This document shows, piece by piece, positions 6,747 to 13,099 of a stretch of DNA of 13,841 bases. The notes beneath the pieces were generated by a model that did not search any database, had not been told where the DNA came from, and saw only the letters and a program-made list of their open reading frames with translations. This DNA is from JBBAAW01 sp964574405. Its GTDB lineage: Bacteria; Patescibacteriota; WWE3; UBA101185; UBA10185. The position numbers were made by a program, and so were the translations under genes. Positions within the stretch are counted from its first letter, which is position 1; each line of letters starts with the position of its first letter. The stretch covers positions 1 to 13,841 of the forward strand of contig CAZNNN010000020.1 in NCBI GenBank assembly GCA_964574405.1, given 5' to 3'.

Positions 6747-6775
6747 AATATACTTAATCCTAACAAATGTATCAA
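6747..6775 (-). promoter_or_regulatory. Promoter of the TasA-like/SipW-like operon
   Basis: On the minus strand TTGATA (6775-6770), a 17-nt spacer and TATATT (6752-6747) form a good sigma-70-type promoter. Transcription would start near 6740, leaving a leader of about 37 nt with the Shine-Dalgarno. The palindrome at 6782-6804 sits immediately upstream of the -35. Confidence 0.7.
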
Positions 6776-6781
6776 TGTATT

Positions 6782-6804
6782 GACTTCTAGTTTCACTAGA
6801 ATTC
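6782..6804. promoter_or_regulatory. Palindromic putative operator between the XRE gene and the TasA-like operon
   Basis: TTCTAG-TTTCA-CTAGAA (6785-6801) is a perfect 6-bp inverted repeat that extends outward by GA/TC with one mismatch. Its right arm contains TAGAAT (6797-6802), the best -10 for the XRE gene, and its left edge abuts the -35 of the divergent operon. A dimeric XRE protein bound here could repress itself and also affect the surface-protein operon. That it is bound by the neighbouring regulator is an inference. Confidence 0.5.
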
Positions 6805-6823
6805 CCTGTCCAGAAAGGCTAAT

Positions 6824-7105
6824 ATGCATGTTTGTAAGCAACTTAGGCGACTTAGGTGTGAATTAAATTTATCGCAGGAGCGCTTTGGGAAGCGACTCGG
6901 GATGTCTGGAAAAATTATTTCCGCATATGAAACAGGGAGGTGCGTGCCCACCGTTAGAGTCTTAAGGCATGTATCGGATGAGTTTAATGTCAATTTTACG
7001 GAAATGTCTAGTGATAATAGAATTTACCTTAACAAAAGGATCGCGGAGATAGAGAGTTCCTTTGAGGAACTTAAAAGCGTCCTAGAGCAGATGTTATCTC
7101 TTTGA
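6824..7105 (+). CDS. Small XRE-family helix-turn-helix regulator
   Basis: The 93-residue protein has an N-terminal XRE/Cro helix-turn-helix (about 5-60): LRRLRCELNLSQERFGKRLGMS leads into the recognition helix KIISAYETGRCVPT, then VLRHVSDEFNV. It ends in a charged helix (about 66-93, LNKRIAEIESSFEELKSVLEQML) suited to dimerisation. Size and layout resemble SinR-type or phage-repressor-type regulators. It is transcribed away from the TasA-like/SipW-like operon, with a palindrome between them, so it probably controls that operon and itself. AAAGG lies 5 nt before the ATG. Its stop overlaps the convergent rpsI stop by 12 nt. Which genes it controls is not shown by the sequence. Confidence 0.85.
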   Translation: MHVCKQLRRLRCELNLSQERFGKRLGMSGKIISAYETGRCVPTVRVLRHVSDEFNVNFTEMSSDNRIYLNKRIAEIESSFEELKSVLEQMLSL

Positions 7106-7516
7106 GTATTGGGGAGCCTTACGGGCTTTGCGCAGGTGGGGCTTCTTTCTTTCCACCATGCGTGAGTCGCGCGTTAATAAACCCTGCTTTCTTAATGGAG
7201 ATCTAAGTTCAGGCAAATCCTGAACCAGCGCCTTGGATATAGCGAGCGTTACCGCTTCCCCTTGACCAGTCGCTCCAGAACCCGCAACTTTAATAGTTGC
7301 AGAGTAAGTTAACTCCGGATTAGAAAGCCCCGCCACAAAAAAAGGCTTTACCCACTTGGCTTGATCTTTTTCCACATGAAAATATTCATTTATTGGTTTG
7401 CCGTTTACCAAAAATTTGCCTTTTTCCTTTTTTAAGAAGATGGATGCTACGGCAGTTTTGCGTCTACCTACAGCAAAAATTATAGCCTCTTTAGCTTTTG
7501 TGCTCGCTTTTGGCAT
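7094..7516 (-). CDS. rpsI: Small ribosomal subunit protein uS9
   Basis: The protein has 140 residues with the diagnostic VGRRKTAVASIFL start of the fold, GKPINEYF, the AGSGATGQGEAVTLAISKAL helix region, and the universally conserved C-terminal tail ending SKR that reaches the P-site tRNA. The N-terminus carries a short basic extension. The start ATG overlaps the rplM stop in a TAATG arrangement, so translation is coupled as in the usual rplM-rpsI pair. No terminator is visible after it; the gene runs 12 nt into the 3' end of the convergent XRE gene. Confidence 0.97.
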   Translation of the reverse strand: MPKASTKAKEAIIFAVGRRKTAVASIFLKKEKGKFLVNGKPINEYFHVEKDQAKWVKPFFVAGLSNPELTYSATIKVAGSGATGQGEAVTLAISKALVQDLPELRSPLRKQGLLTRDSRMVERKKPHLRKARKAPQYSKR

Positions 7517-7944
7517 TACTTGCTAACCTTTCCAAAATTTGCCTGATGTGTGTGTTTCTCGTCCTTAAAAACAAAAAGCCCCGCCATTTTTTTCTTGCGC
7601 AATCTGTTTTTTGGAAGCATGCCACTTACCGCGCTCTCTATCACCTTGGTTGAATCTTTTGCCATTACTTCTTTTAGACTTTGAGACCTTAAACCTTTAG
7701 GAAATCCCGTGTGATGAATATACAATTTGTCTTCCAACTTATTGCCTGTAACTCTTATTTGATTAGAGTTGATAATCACAACTTTATCTTGACCGTATTG
7801 GTTAGGTGAAAAATGGGCGCTTAATTTGCCGTTTAGAATATTGCCGGCTTCTTCTGCCAAGTGACCCAAAATTTTATCCTTAGCATCCAAAAGATGCCAT
7901 TTGGGCTTAACTTCTTTAATGGTATCAAATTTAGTTTTTTGCAT
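7516..7944 (-). CDS. rplM: Large ribosomal subunit protein uL13
   Basis: At 142 residues it has normal length for uL13. Recognisable parts are KWHLLDAKDKILGHLAEEAGNIL, then DKVVIINSNQIRVTGNKL, the YIHHTGFPKGLRSQSL segment, and SGMLPKNRLRKKKMAGLFVF. It binds 23S rRNA early in 50S assembly. The ATG overlaps the last 14 nt of rplQ and is preceded by GAAGG, so it is translated in a coupled way within the operon. Joining of rplM-rpsI to the end of the alpha operon is common in bacteria. Confidence 0.97.
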   Translation of the reverse strand: MQKTKFDTIKEVKPKWHLLDAKDKILGHLAEEAGNILNGKLSAHFSPNQYGQDKVVIINSNQIRVTGNKLEDKLYIHHTGFPKGLRSQSLKEVMAKDSTKVIESAVSGMLPKNRLRKKKMAGLFVFKDEKHTHQANFGKVSK

Positions 7945-8338
7945 TTTTTACCTTCTTCTTTTCGACCTCGCTAGTCGCCGTTGCTTTTTCCACTAACTCA
8001 ATTCTAGCCATAGGCGCGTTGTCCCCCTGTCGTACTCCAAGTCTTACTATTCTGGTATAACCGCCAGGTCTTTGTAAAAACTTGGGGGCTACATTATCAA
8101 AGAGATTTCTCACTACAGAATCGTTTACTAAAACCGCTTTAACCTTTTTTACGCTGTTAAAACCTGTATCTTTAGCCAAAGTCACTAATTTTTCCGCAAA
8201 AGGTCGCAAAATTTTGGCTTTAGGAAGTGTGGTGGTAACAGAGCCTCGCTCAAAAAGTTGACTCGCTTGGTTTTTAAGAAGCGATTTTAGCTCCCCGCTG
8301 GTTCTTTTTAATCTTTTTGACGAAACTCTATGCCTCAT
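7931..8338 (-). CDS. rplQ: Large ribosomal subunit protein bL17
   Basis: The 135-residue protein has the typical start MRHRVSSKRLKRTSGELKSLL and the segment GSVTTTLPKAKILRPFAEKLVTLAK, followed by GGYTRIVRLGVRQGDNAPMARIELV. The C-terminus is a lysine-rich tail (KKKVKNAKN). It lines the polypeptide exit tunnel region. Its ATG follows the rpoA stop with no gap (TAAATG), the normal rpoA-rplQ arrangement. An AGGAAGG within the end of rpoA can act as its ribosome-binding site. Confidence 0.97.
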   Translation of the reverse strand: MRHRVSSKRLKRTSGELKSLLKNQASQLFERGSVTTTLPKAKILRPFAEKLVTLAKDTGFNSVKKVKAVLVNDSVVRNLFDNVAPKFLQRPGGYTRIVRLGVRQGDNAPMARIELVEKATATSEVEKKKVKNAKN

Positions 8339-9247
8339 TTATCTTAAGCCTTCCTCTTTAAGTAACGCCATTACTTCCTCCACGGACTTTTCACCTAGGT
8401 TTTTAATGTCGGAAATTGCCACATCCGTCATTTGCGCAAGATCGGATAGATCTTTTATGCCTTGCTTTTTAAGGGCATTAATAGCTCGGTTGGAGAGTGA
8501 TAAATCCTCCACTAAAATGCTTTTTTTACCGTCGCCTTCTAAACTAGAACCGTCTTCAGAAACATCTTTTTGACCACCAATAGAGATTTGGGTAAAAAAA
8601 CTGGCTAAAGTAGTTGCAGAGGTGGAGACCGCCTCCCAAGGTGTAAGAGTTCCATCTGTAGTAACCGTTAAAGTAAGCTTATCCAAATCAATCTTCTTTC
8701 CAAGTCGCGCGGGTTCTACGGTGTAATTTACGCTTACGACTGGTGAAAAAATGGCATCTAGCAAAATAACACCAATTTTGGAAGTTTCTCGTTCTTCCAC
8801 TGGCGAATAACCAACACCTTGCTCCACTACTAATTCTGCCTCAAATTTGGAATTTTTATCCGCCAAAGTACAAATTACCAAATCTTTATTAATAACTTTA
8901 GCCTCGCTAGGAAACTCAATGTCCTCCGCAGTTACCACCCCAGGTCCTTTTTTGCTAATAGTGCCAATTACGGGATTTTTAGCAAACATCTTAATCCTAA
9001 TTTGCTTAAGGTTTAAAGCAATCTCCACCACATCCTCTTTAACACCGGAAATAGTGGAAAATTGATGAACCACGCCACCAATTTTTATTTGGGTAAGTGC
9101 TCCACCCTCCAAAGAAGTGTACAAAACGCGTCGCAAAGTACTCCCTAAAGTATTACCAAAACCCCCAAGCAGGGGTTCAAAAGCAAAAACGCCTGTGTTG
9201 CCATTTTCTGCCACTTTACTAATTTTTAAATCTTGCGCTGATAACAT
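8339..9247 (-). CDS. rpoA: RNA polymerase alpha subunit
   Basis: The subunit has 302 residues. The N-terminal dimerisation and assembly domain (about 1-220) contains FEPLLGGFGNTLGSTLRRVLYTSLEGGA and VNYTVEPARLGKKIDLDKLTLTV. An acidic linker (SEDGSSLEGDG) leads to the C-terminal DNA- and regulator-binding domain (about 240-302, LVEDLSLSNRAINALKKQGI then IKNLGEKSVEEVMALL). The frame is open to an ATG at 9280, but the ATG at 9247 is chosen: it is preceded by AAGGAGG with a 5-nt spacing and begins the conserved MLSAQDLKISKV start. The true gene therefore starts 10 nt after the rpsD stop instead of overlapping it. The alpha C-terminal domain is intact, so UP-element and activator contacts are possible. 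Confidence 0.97.
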   Translation of the reverse strand: MLSAQDLKISKVAENGNTGVFAFEPLLGGFGNTLGSTLRRVLYTSLEGGALTQIKIGGVVHQFSTISGVKEDVVEIALNLKQIRIKMFAKNPVIGTISKKGPGVVTAEDIEFPSEAKVINKDLVICTLADKNSKFEAELVVEQGVGYSPVEERETSKIGVILLDAIFSPVVSVNYTVEPARLGKKIDLDKLTLTVTTDGTLTPWEAVSTSATTLASFFTQISIGGQKDVSEDGSSLEGDGKKSILVEDLSLSNRAINALKKQGIKDLSDLAQMTDVAISDIKNLGEKSVEEVMALLKEEGLR

Positions 9248-9257
9248 AAATTCCTCC

Positions 9258-9860
9258 TTATCTGGAATAAAATTCAACAATCATTTGTACATCAAAATCG
9301 TTGGGCAAATCTTCTGTTAAGGGAAGTCTGTCCAAAGTAACCGATTTTTCTTTAACATTTGCCAAAAGCCATTCTGGCAAGGTAAAACCTTCTCGTGGTG
9401 ACAGTTTTCCAAAGTCAACGGCTTGCAAAACTTCCCCCACTTTTAACTGAGCGGATGGTATATTACAGGATTTTCCGCTAATTGTAAAAAAACCTCGTCT
9501 TATGTACTGCCTGGCTTGAGCGCGAGAAACAGCAAAGCCGGCACGATAAACCAAGTTATCAAACCGCAATTCTAGTTCCCGTAAAAGTTGCTCGCCCGTT
9601 ACACCTTTGGCTTTCATGGCCTTTGTAACATAATTTGCAAATTGTTTTTCTAGAAGACCATAAATTCTTTTGGCTTTTTGTTTTTCTCTAAGTTGAATTC
9701 CGTAACTAGAAAGGCGCTTTCTGGAGGTTCCATGTTGACCTGGTGCTTGTTGTTTTTTAGCTAAAGCGCATTTTTCCGACTCACACCTAATACCCTTAAG
9801 ATAGAGCTTAACGCCCTCCCGTCTACATAATCTACATTTTGGACCAGTATATCTTGACAT
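9258..9860 (-). CDS. rpsD: Small ribosomal subunit protein uS4, zinc-binding form
   Basis: The 200-residue protein binds 16S rRNA at the five-way junction and nucleates 30S assembly. The N-terminus carries four cysteines (C9, C12, C26, C31) in the spacing of the zinc-containing (C+) uS4 type. The following KQQAPGQHGTSRKRLSSYGIQLREKQK and the S4 RNA-binding domain (LELRFDNLVYRAGFAVSRAQARQYIRRGFFTISGK) are typical. It starts 3 nt after the rpsK stop, with AGGAG about 10 nt upstream inside rpsK. In many bacteria uS4 autoregulates this operon; no leader structure for that is evident here. Confidence 0.97.
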   Translation of the reverse strand: MSRYTGPKCRLCRREGVKLYLKGIRCESEKCALAKKQQAPGQHGTSRKRLSSYGIQLREKQKAKRIYGLLEKQFANYVTKAMKAKGVTGEQLLRELELRFDNLVYRAGFAVSRAQARQYIRRGFFTISGKSCNIPSAQLKVGEVLQAVDFGKLSPREGFTLPEWLLANVKEKSVTLDRLPLTEDLPNDFDVQMIVEFYSR

Positions 9861-9863
9861 AAC

Positions 9864-10238
9864 TTAAACTCTCCTCTTGTGCTTTGGTCTACAACCGTTA
9901 TGCGGTACAGGCGTAATATCCGAAATTGCCGTTACCCGCAAACCCGCTGTTTTTAAAGCCTTAATGCCCGCTACTCTTCCCGCTCCCGCTCCTTTTACAA
10001 ACACGGATACTTCTTTAAGCCCCGCTTCATAAGCCTTTTTACCCGCTTCTTCTGCGGCTTTGGTAGCCGCATACGGGGTGGGTTTTCTGGAGCCTTTAAA
10101 ACCTACGCTACCAGCACTACTACTAAAAAGCGCATTCCCCTCTAAATCCGTAAGCGTAATTATAGTATTATTAAAGCCTGTAATAATATAGGCTTTGCCA
10201 CTTTGCGGAATAATTCTTTTTTTAGTCTTTTTTGCCAT
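9864..10238 (-). CDS. rpsK: Small ribosomal subunit protein uS11
   Basis: At 124 residues it is of standard length. It has the strand FNNTIITLTDLEGNALFSSSAGSVGFKGSRK, the helix AATKAAEEAGKKAYEAGLKEVSVFVKGAGAGR, and the conserved end ITPVPHNGCRPKHKRRV. It forms part of the 30S platform near the mRNA exit channel. It lies 21 nt after rpsM; no Shine-Dalgarno is obvious in that gap, so reinitiation after rpsM is likely. Confidence 0.97.
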   Translation of the reverse strand: MAKKTKKRIIPQSGKAYIITGFNNTIITLTDLEGNALFSSSAGSVGFKGSRKPTPYAATKAAEEAGKKAYEAGLKEVSVFVKGAGAGRVAGIKALKTAGLRVTAISDITPVPHNGCRPKHKRRV

Positions 10239-10259
10239 ATAGTAGATTTGTTCTTCGTC

Positions 10260-10649
10260 TTAAGTCTTTGCCGCCGACTTCTTCTTAATACCTCCTACGG
10301 TCTTCCTTTTACCTTTTCTTATTCGAGCATTTGTTCTGGTTCTTTGTCCACGCACGGGAAGTCCCTTTTTGTGTCTATCACCACGATAGCTCTTTATTTC
10401 CTGAAGTCGCCTAATATTTTGCCCTACCACTCTCCGGAGTTCTCCCTCCACTGGAATTTTAAGCTCGGCAATAGCATTTCTAATTTTTGCAAAATCTGTT
10501 TCCAGTAGCTGGCTCACTCGCACATTGCCATCCATCTCTGCCTTAGCTAAAATCTTTTTTGCCAAAGTAGGTCCAACCCCATAGATATAACGCAAACTCG
10601 CTTCAAGTCGTTTTTGATTTGGTATGTCTGTGCCTACAATTCTTGCCAT
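10260..10649 (-). CDS. rpsM: Small ribosomal subunit protein uS13
   Basis: The 129-residue protein begins MARIVGTDIPNQKRLEASL and has the helix-hairpin-helix part RYIYGVGPTLAKKILAKA, the LRRVVGQNIRRLQEIKSYRG segment, and the tail GLPVRGQRTRTNARIRKGKR that contacts tRNA and intersubunit bridge B1. An upstream in-frame ATG would add 19 residues read through rpmJ sequence and is rejected: the chosen ATG is one base after the rpmJ stop and begins the conserved N-terminus. Confidence 0.97.
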   Translation of the reverse strand: MARIVGTDIPNQKRLEASLRYIYGVGPTLAKKILAKAEMDGNVRVSQLLETDFAKIRNAIAELKIPVEGELRRVVGQNIRRLQEIKSYRGDRHKKGLPVRGQRTRTNARIRKGKRKTVGGIKKKSAAKT

Positions 10650-10650
10650 G

Positions 10651-10767
10651 TTATCCTTGCCTCTGCTTGTGCTTAGGGTTTCGTTTGCAAACCACCCGCA
10701 AAACACCCGCGCGTTTAAGAACTTTACATTCCCTACATATTTTTTTTACTGACGCTCTAACCTTCAT
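10651..10767 (-). CDS. rpmJ: Large ribosomal subunit protein bL36, zinc-binding form
   Basis: This 38-residue gene begins MKVRASVKKICREC. The zinc ribbon C11-x2-C14-x12-C27-x5-H33 is complete, with the usual VCKRNPKHKQRQG end. It lies in its normal place between infA (15-nt gap) and rpsM (1-nt gap). bL36 stabilises the 23S rRNA core near the peptidyl-transferase region. Confidence 0.97.
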   Translation of the reverse strand: MKVRASVKKICRECKVLKRAGVLRVVCKRNPKHKQRQG

Positions 10768-10782
10768 AATGTTTTTTGACTT

Positions 10783-10995
10783 TTAAAGTCGATAAGAAAT
10801 TCTGCCCCTTGTTAAATCGTGAGGGGAAAACTCCATTCGCACTTTGTCGCCAGGAAGAATGCGAATGTGAAACTTTCTAGTTTTGCCAGAAAGTACTGCT
10901 AAAATCACACTGCCGTCCTCCAGCTCCACACGAAAAAGACCGCCCTGTTGGGCTTCCTTAACTATTCCATCTTTTTTAACAAGGTCTTTACTCAT
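10783..10995 (-). CDS. infA: Translation initiation factor IF-1
   Basis: The protein is 70 residues, a single S1-type OB fold: MSKDLVKKDGIVKEAQQGGL, FRVELEDGSVILAVLSGKTRK, ILPGDKVRMEFSPHDLTRGRI. It occupies the 30S A site during initiation. The frame is open upstream to a TTG overlapping the end of map, but the ATG at 10995 begins the conserved N-terminus and gives normal length. It sits 26 nt after map, as in many bacteria. No Shine-Dalgarno is obvious. Its use alongside predicted leaderless mRNAs elsewhere in the window is worth noting, since initiation factors influence that choice. Confidence 0.95.
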   Translation of the reverse strand: MSKDLVKKDGIVKEAQQGGLFRVELEDGSVILAVLSGKTRKFHIRILPGDKVRMEFSPHDLTRGRISYRL

Positions 10996-11021
10996 GCAAC
11001 CGCAAGATTTTACCAAACAAA

Positions 11022-11756
11022 TCAAGTTAAAACAAGTACTCCTTGCCTTGTTACCGCCACACTCTTCTCAAAAAGCCCAGAAAGGCTACCATCTTTGGTG
11101 GATAATGTCCAGCCGTCCTTGGCTAACTTAAGCTCTGGACGACCTTTTTGATAGATTACCTCTACGGCAAAAGTCATACCCTCCTTAATTTCATAGCCCT
11201 TTCCCGGTTTACCAAAGCATTCCACATAGGGATCCTCGTGAATCAACCTGCCTACACCGTGTCCTGCCAAGTTGCGTGACACACTAAAACCAGCTCTTTG
11301 GATGGTGGTTTGAGTGGCATTAGAAATATCACCAATTTTGTTACCTATCATGCACTTTGCAATGGCATTAGCCAAAGCTTGCTTACCCGTCTCTAAAAAT
11401 TTATCTTGGTGGTGGGTTTCCAATTCAAACGACTCGGAAACATCGGTGTTCATGCCTTTATACAAAACTCCTAGATCCACACTCACAACATCGCCTTTTT
11501 TAAGTTTGTATTTATTAGGGAAACCGTGCACTATACCCTCGTTTATGTTTGTACAAGTAGCAAAAGGAAAGCCTTCGTAGCCTTTAAAACACGGAACTCC
11601 GCCACTCTCGAGGATGATTTTCTCCGCGATAGTGTTTAACTCCAGCGTAGTCATGCCAACTTTAGCCTGTCTTACCGCTTCATCCACGGCTTTGCGGGCA
11701 ATTTTCCCGCCCTCTACCATAGCGTCAATTTCTTGTTGCGACTTGATAAGAATCAT
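11022..11756 (-). CDS. map: Methionine aminopeptidase, type I
   Basis: The 244-residue pita-bread-fold metalloenzyme removes the N-terminal Met from nascent proteins. Metal ligands are in place: D94 (SVDLG), D105 (NTDVS), H166 (AGHGVG), E199 (AVEVI) and E230 (LFEKSV). H77 (IVHGFP) is the conserved substrate-site His. At the last ligand the usual FEHTV reads FEKSV, so the His after E230 is replaced by Lys. There is no N-terminal zinc-finger extension. It starts 21 nt after adk and is followed by infA, the standard adk-map-infA order. Confidence 0.96.
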   Translation of the reverse strand: MILIKSQQEIDAMVEGGKIARKAVDEAVRQAKVGMTTLELNTIAEKIILESGGVPCFKGYEGFPFATCTNINEGIVHGFPNKYKLKKGDVVSVDLGVLYKGMNTDVSESFELETHHQDKFLETGKQALANAIAKCMIGNKIGDISNATQTTIQRAGFSVSRNLAGHGVGRLIHEDPYVECFGKPGKGYEIKEGMTFAVEVIYQKGRPELKLAKDGWTLSTKDGSLSGLFEKSVAVTRQGVLVLT

Positions 11757-11777
11757 AATAATCGCGTAATGATAGCA

Positions 11778-12389
11778 CTATTTCTCCAGTTTTTTTATTA
11801 AATCGGCAAAGATAGCCTCCGGTAACGGTTCGGCATTAATGTGGATAGTTTTTCCCTGCTTATCAAAGTAATTAACCACCTCCATAGTCTTGGTGTAATA
11901 AATCTCCAAGCGCTTTTTAACCGCCTCTTCTGTGTCGTCCTCCCGTTGGATTAATTTACCTGGGCATTTTGCCAACTCCTCCTTGGGCAAAGTGTTAACA
12001 TTGTATGTTTTACCGTCCACCTCACACAGCCTCCGTCCGCTAATTCTTTTTATAGAGGTCTCGCGCAACATTTCAAAAACCACCACAAAATCAAAGCCTG
12101 GATCAAAAATATTAAGATCGCTCATTTGCCTAGCCCAACCATCGAATATATACCCCTTGGCATATTTTGGATCGTCCAATTCCTGCTTGATTATCATACC
12201 CACAAGCTGATTGTCCACCAAGACACCTTTCTCCATTTGATCCTTAACAGTTTTGTAGTATGAAGACTCTGGGTTCAGCGATCTAAGCAACCCACCCACC
12301 GAAACTAATGGAACACCGATTTTTTCACTAAGCATTTGTCCTATTGTTCCCTTTCCGCATCCCTGCGGACCTAGAAGTAATACTTTCAC
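11778..12389 (-). CDS. adk: Adenylate kinase
   Basis: The 203-residue enzyme converts ATP and AMP to two ADP. It has the P-loop GPQGCGKGT (7-15), the FDGWARQ segment equivalent to the usual FDGFPRT of the NMP-binding core, the RISGRR start of the lid, and LIQREDD with the lid arginine. The lid holds only scattered cysteines (RLCEVDGKTY and AKCPGKL), not a full zinc tetrad. In the AMP-binding part the common DGFPR is DGWAR; it still keeps the Arg. It starts with GTG and overlaps the HicA-like stop by 4 nt (GTGA), so it is translationally coupled to a toxin-like gene. In most bacteria the gene in front of adk is secY. Confidence 0.93.
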   Translation of the reverse strand: MKVLLLGPQGCGKGTIGQMLSEKIGVPLVSVGGLLRSLNPESSYYKTVKDQMEKGVLVDNQLVGMIIKQELDDPKYAKGYIFDGWARQMSDLNIFDPGFDFVVVFEMLRETSIKRISGRRLCEVDGKTYNVNTLPKEELAKCPGKLIQREDDTEEAVKKRLEIYYTKTMEVVNYFDKQGKTIHINAEPLPEAIFADLIKKLEK

Positions 12390-12676
12390 AAAACCAAACC
12401 TTTTCTACTAAGAATCTCCAGATAACCCTCCGCGCTTAGTGGGCAATTATTAAGATCGAGAAGTTGTTGTTTGTTATCCAATTTTAACTGTGATTTCATG
12501 CACTGGACTTCAAAATCCCGCAGGTCGCCGGTTCTGTGGGAATGGTAGGTTCTTAAAATAAACTTGCCATTGTGGTAAAAGTTGTAAATAGTGTGGTGGG
12601 ACTGTTTTATTCGTACATCAAGCACCTTTGATACTTTTTTGGCAATTACCTTTTTTTCAAAATCGCTGATAGTCAT
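12386..12676 (-). CDS. HicA-like small protein (possible toxin partner)
   Basis: This 96-residue basic protein has the core QSHHTIYNFYHNGKFILRTYHSH followed by TGDLRDFEVQCMKSQLKL and a C-terminal helical part with CPLSAEGYLEIL. A His near the SHH turn, two strands and a helix resemble the double-stranded-RNA-binding-like fold of HicA mRNA interferases, and the C-terminal part recalls uncharacterised HicA-like proteins I have seen paired with HicB-like genes. It lies 2 nt after a HicB-like gene and overlaps adk. The family match is from pattern memory, not an alignment; it could be a non-toxic RNA-binding protein. Its placement in a ribosomal operon would be unusual for a toxin. Confidence 0.5.
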   Translation of the reverse strand: MTISDFEKKVIAKKVSKVLDVRIKQSHHTIYNFYHNGKFILRTYHSHRTGDLRDFEVQCMKSQLKLDNKQQLLDLNNCPLSAEGYLEILSRKGLVL

Positions 12677-12678
12677 AA

Positions 12679-13089
12679 TTATCTTTGCTCAATAAAATCT
12701 TCTAAAAGGACTTTCCATTTTAACGGTTCTTTACCAAGCTGATCCGCCCCTGCCTCATGTAAATCATCCAAAAGCTCCACTAAACAGATTTTTAGATCGT
12801 CCAAAGCGTCGTTTTTATCTACGCCCGAACCAAGTAAATTAAGCTCGACAAGCTCGGCTACATAACAACCTTCCGTATATCTTAATTGGCACCATAGTGG
12901 CGCTCCCAATTTATACCGATCCGAATTTAAGGAAAGCAAGGGAACAATCTCCACCTGCTGGGAGCTTAACACCGCGCTTTTAATAGTTTCCACATTAATG
13001 TCAATAAAATTTAGCGTAGACGCCGTAGTTGGCTCTAAATAGACGCTAACATCCTCCGCTAATTTTTGGGATACTTCCTGATATAACAT
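12679..13089 (-). CDS. HicB-like protein with long N-terminal extension
   Basis: The 136-residue protein has a C-terminal half matching the HicB ribbon-helix pattern: CYVAELVELNLLGSGVDKNDALDDLKICLVELL, that is, a strand reading 'YVAE-x-x-E', then 'G-x-G', then a helix beginning 'ALDDLK'. The N-terminal 65 residues are an extra alpha/beta part not recognised. There is no obvious C-terminal helix-turn-helix or ribbon-helix-helix DNA-binding domain. It is directly upstream of the HicA-like gene, so the two look like a toxin-antitoxin or related protein pair in the order B then A. It starts 10 nt after the DUF6941-like gene with AAGG about 9 nt upstream. Confidence 0.55.
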   Translation of the reverse strand: MLYQEVSQKLAEDVSVYLEPTTASTLNFIDINVETIKSAVLSSQQVEIVPLLSLNSDRYKLGAPLWCQLRYTEGCYVAELVELNLLGSGVDKNDALDDLKICLVELLDDLHEAGADQLGKEPLKWKVLLEDFIEQR

Positions 13090-13099
13090 ATATTAAACC

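Noticed and set aside
6780..6785. TTGACT as the -35 of the XRE gene
   Set aside because: Only 11 nt separate it from the TAGAAT -10, and no hexamer at 17 nt downstream resembles a -10.
9248..9280. Longer rpoA start at 9280
   Set aside because: The ATG at 9247 has AAGGAGG at ideal spacing and begins the conserved N-terminus; the upstream ATG lies inside rpsD.
9089..9320. Plus-strand frames inside rpoA, rpsD and other ribosomal genes
   Set aside because: They are antisense to conserved essential genes, lack start signals and have no recognisable product.
10650..10706. Longer rpsM start at 10706
   Set aside because: The extra 19 codons are rpmJ sequence read in another frame; MARIVGTDIP is the conserved start.
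10996..11025. Longer infA start (TTG) overlapping map
   Set aside because: IF-1 is normally about 70 residues beginning near MSKD; the ATG at 10995 fits.
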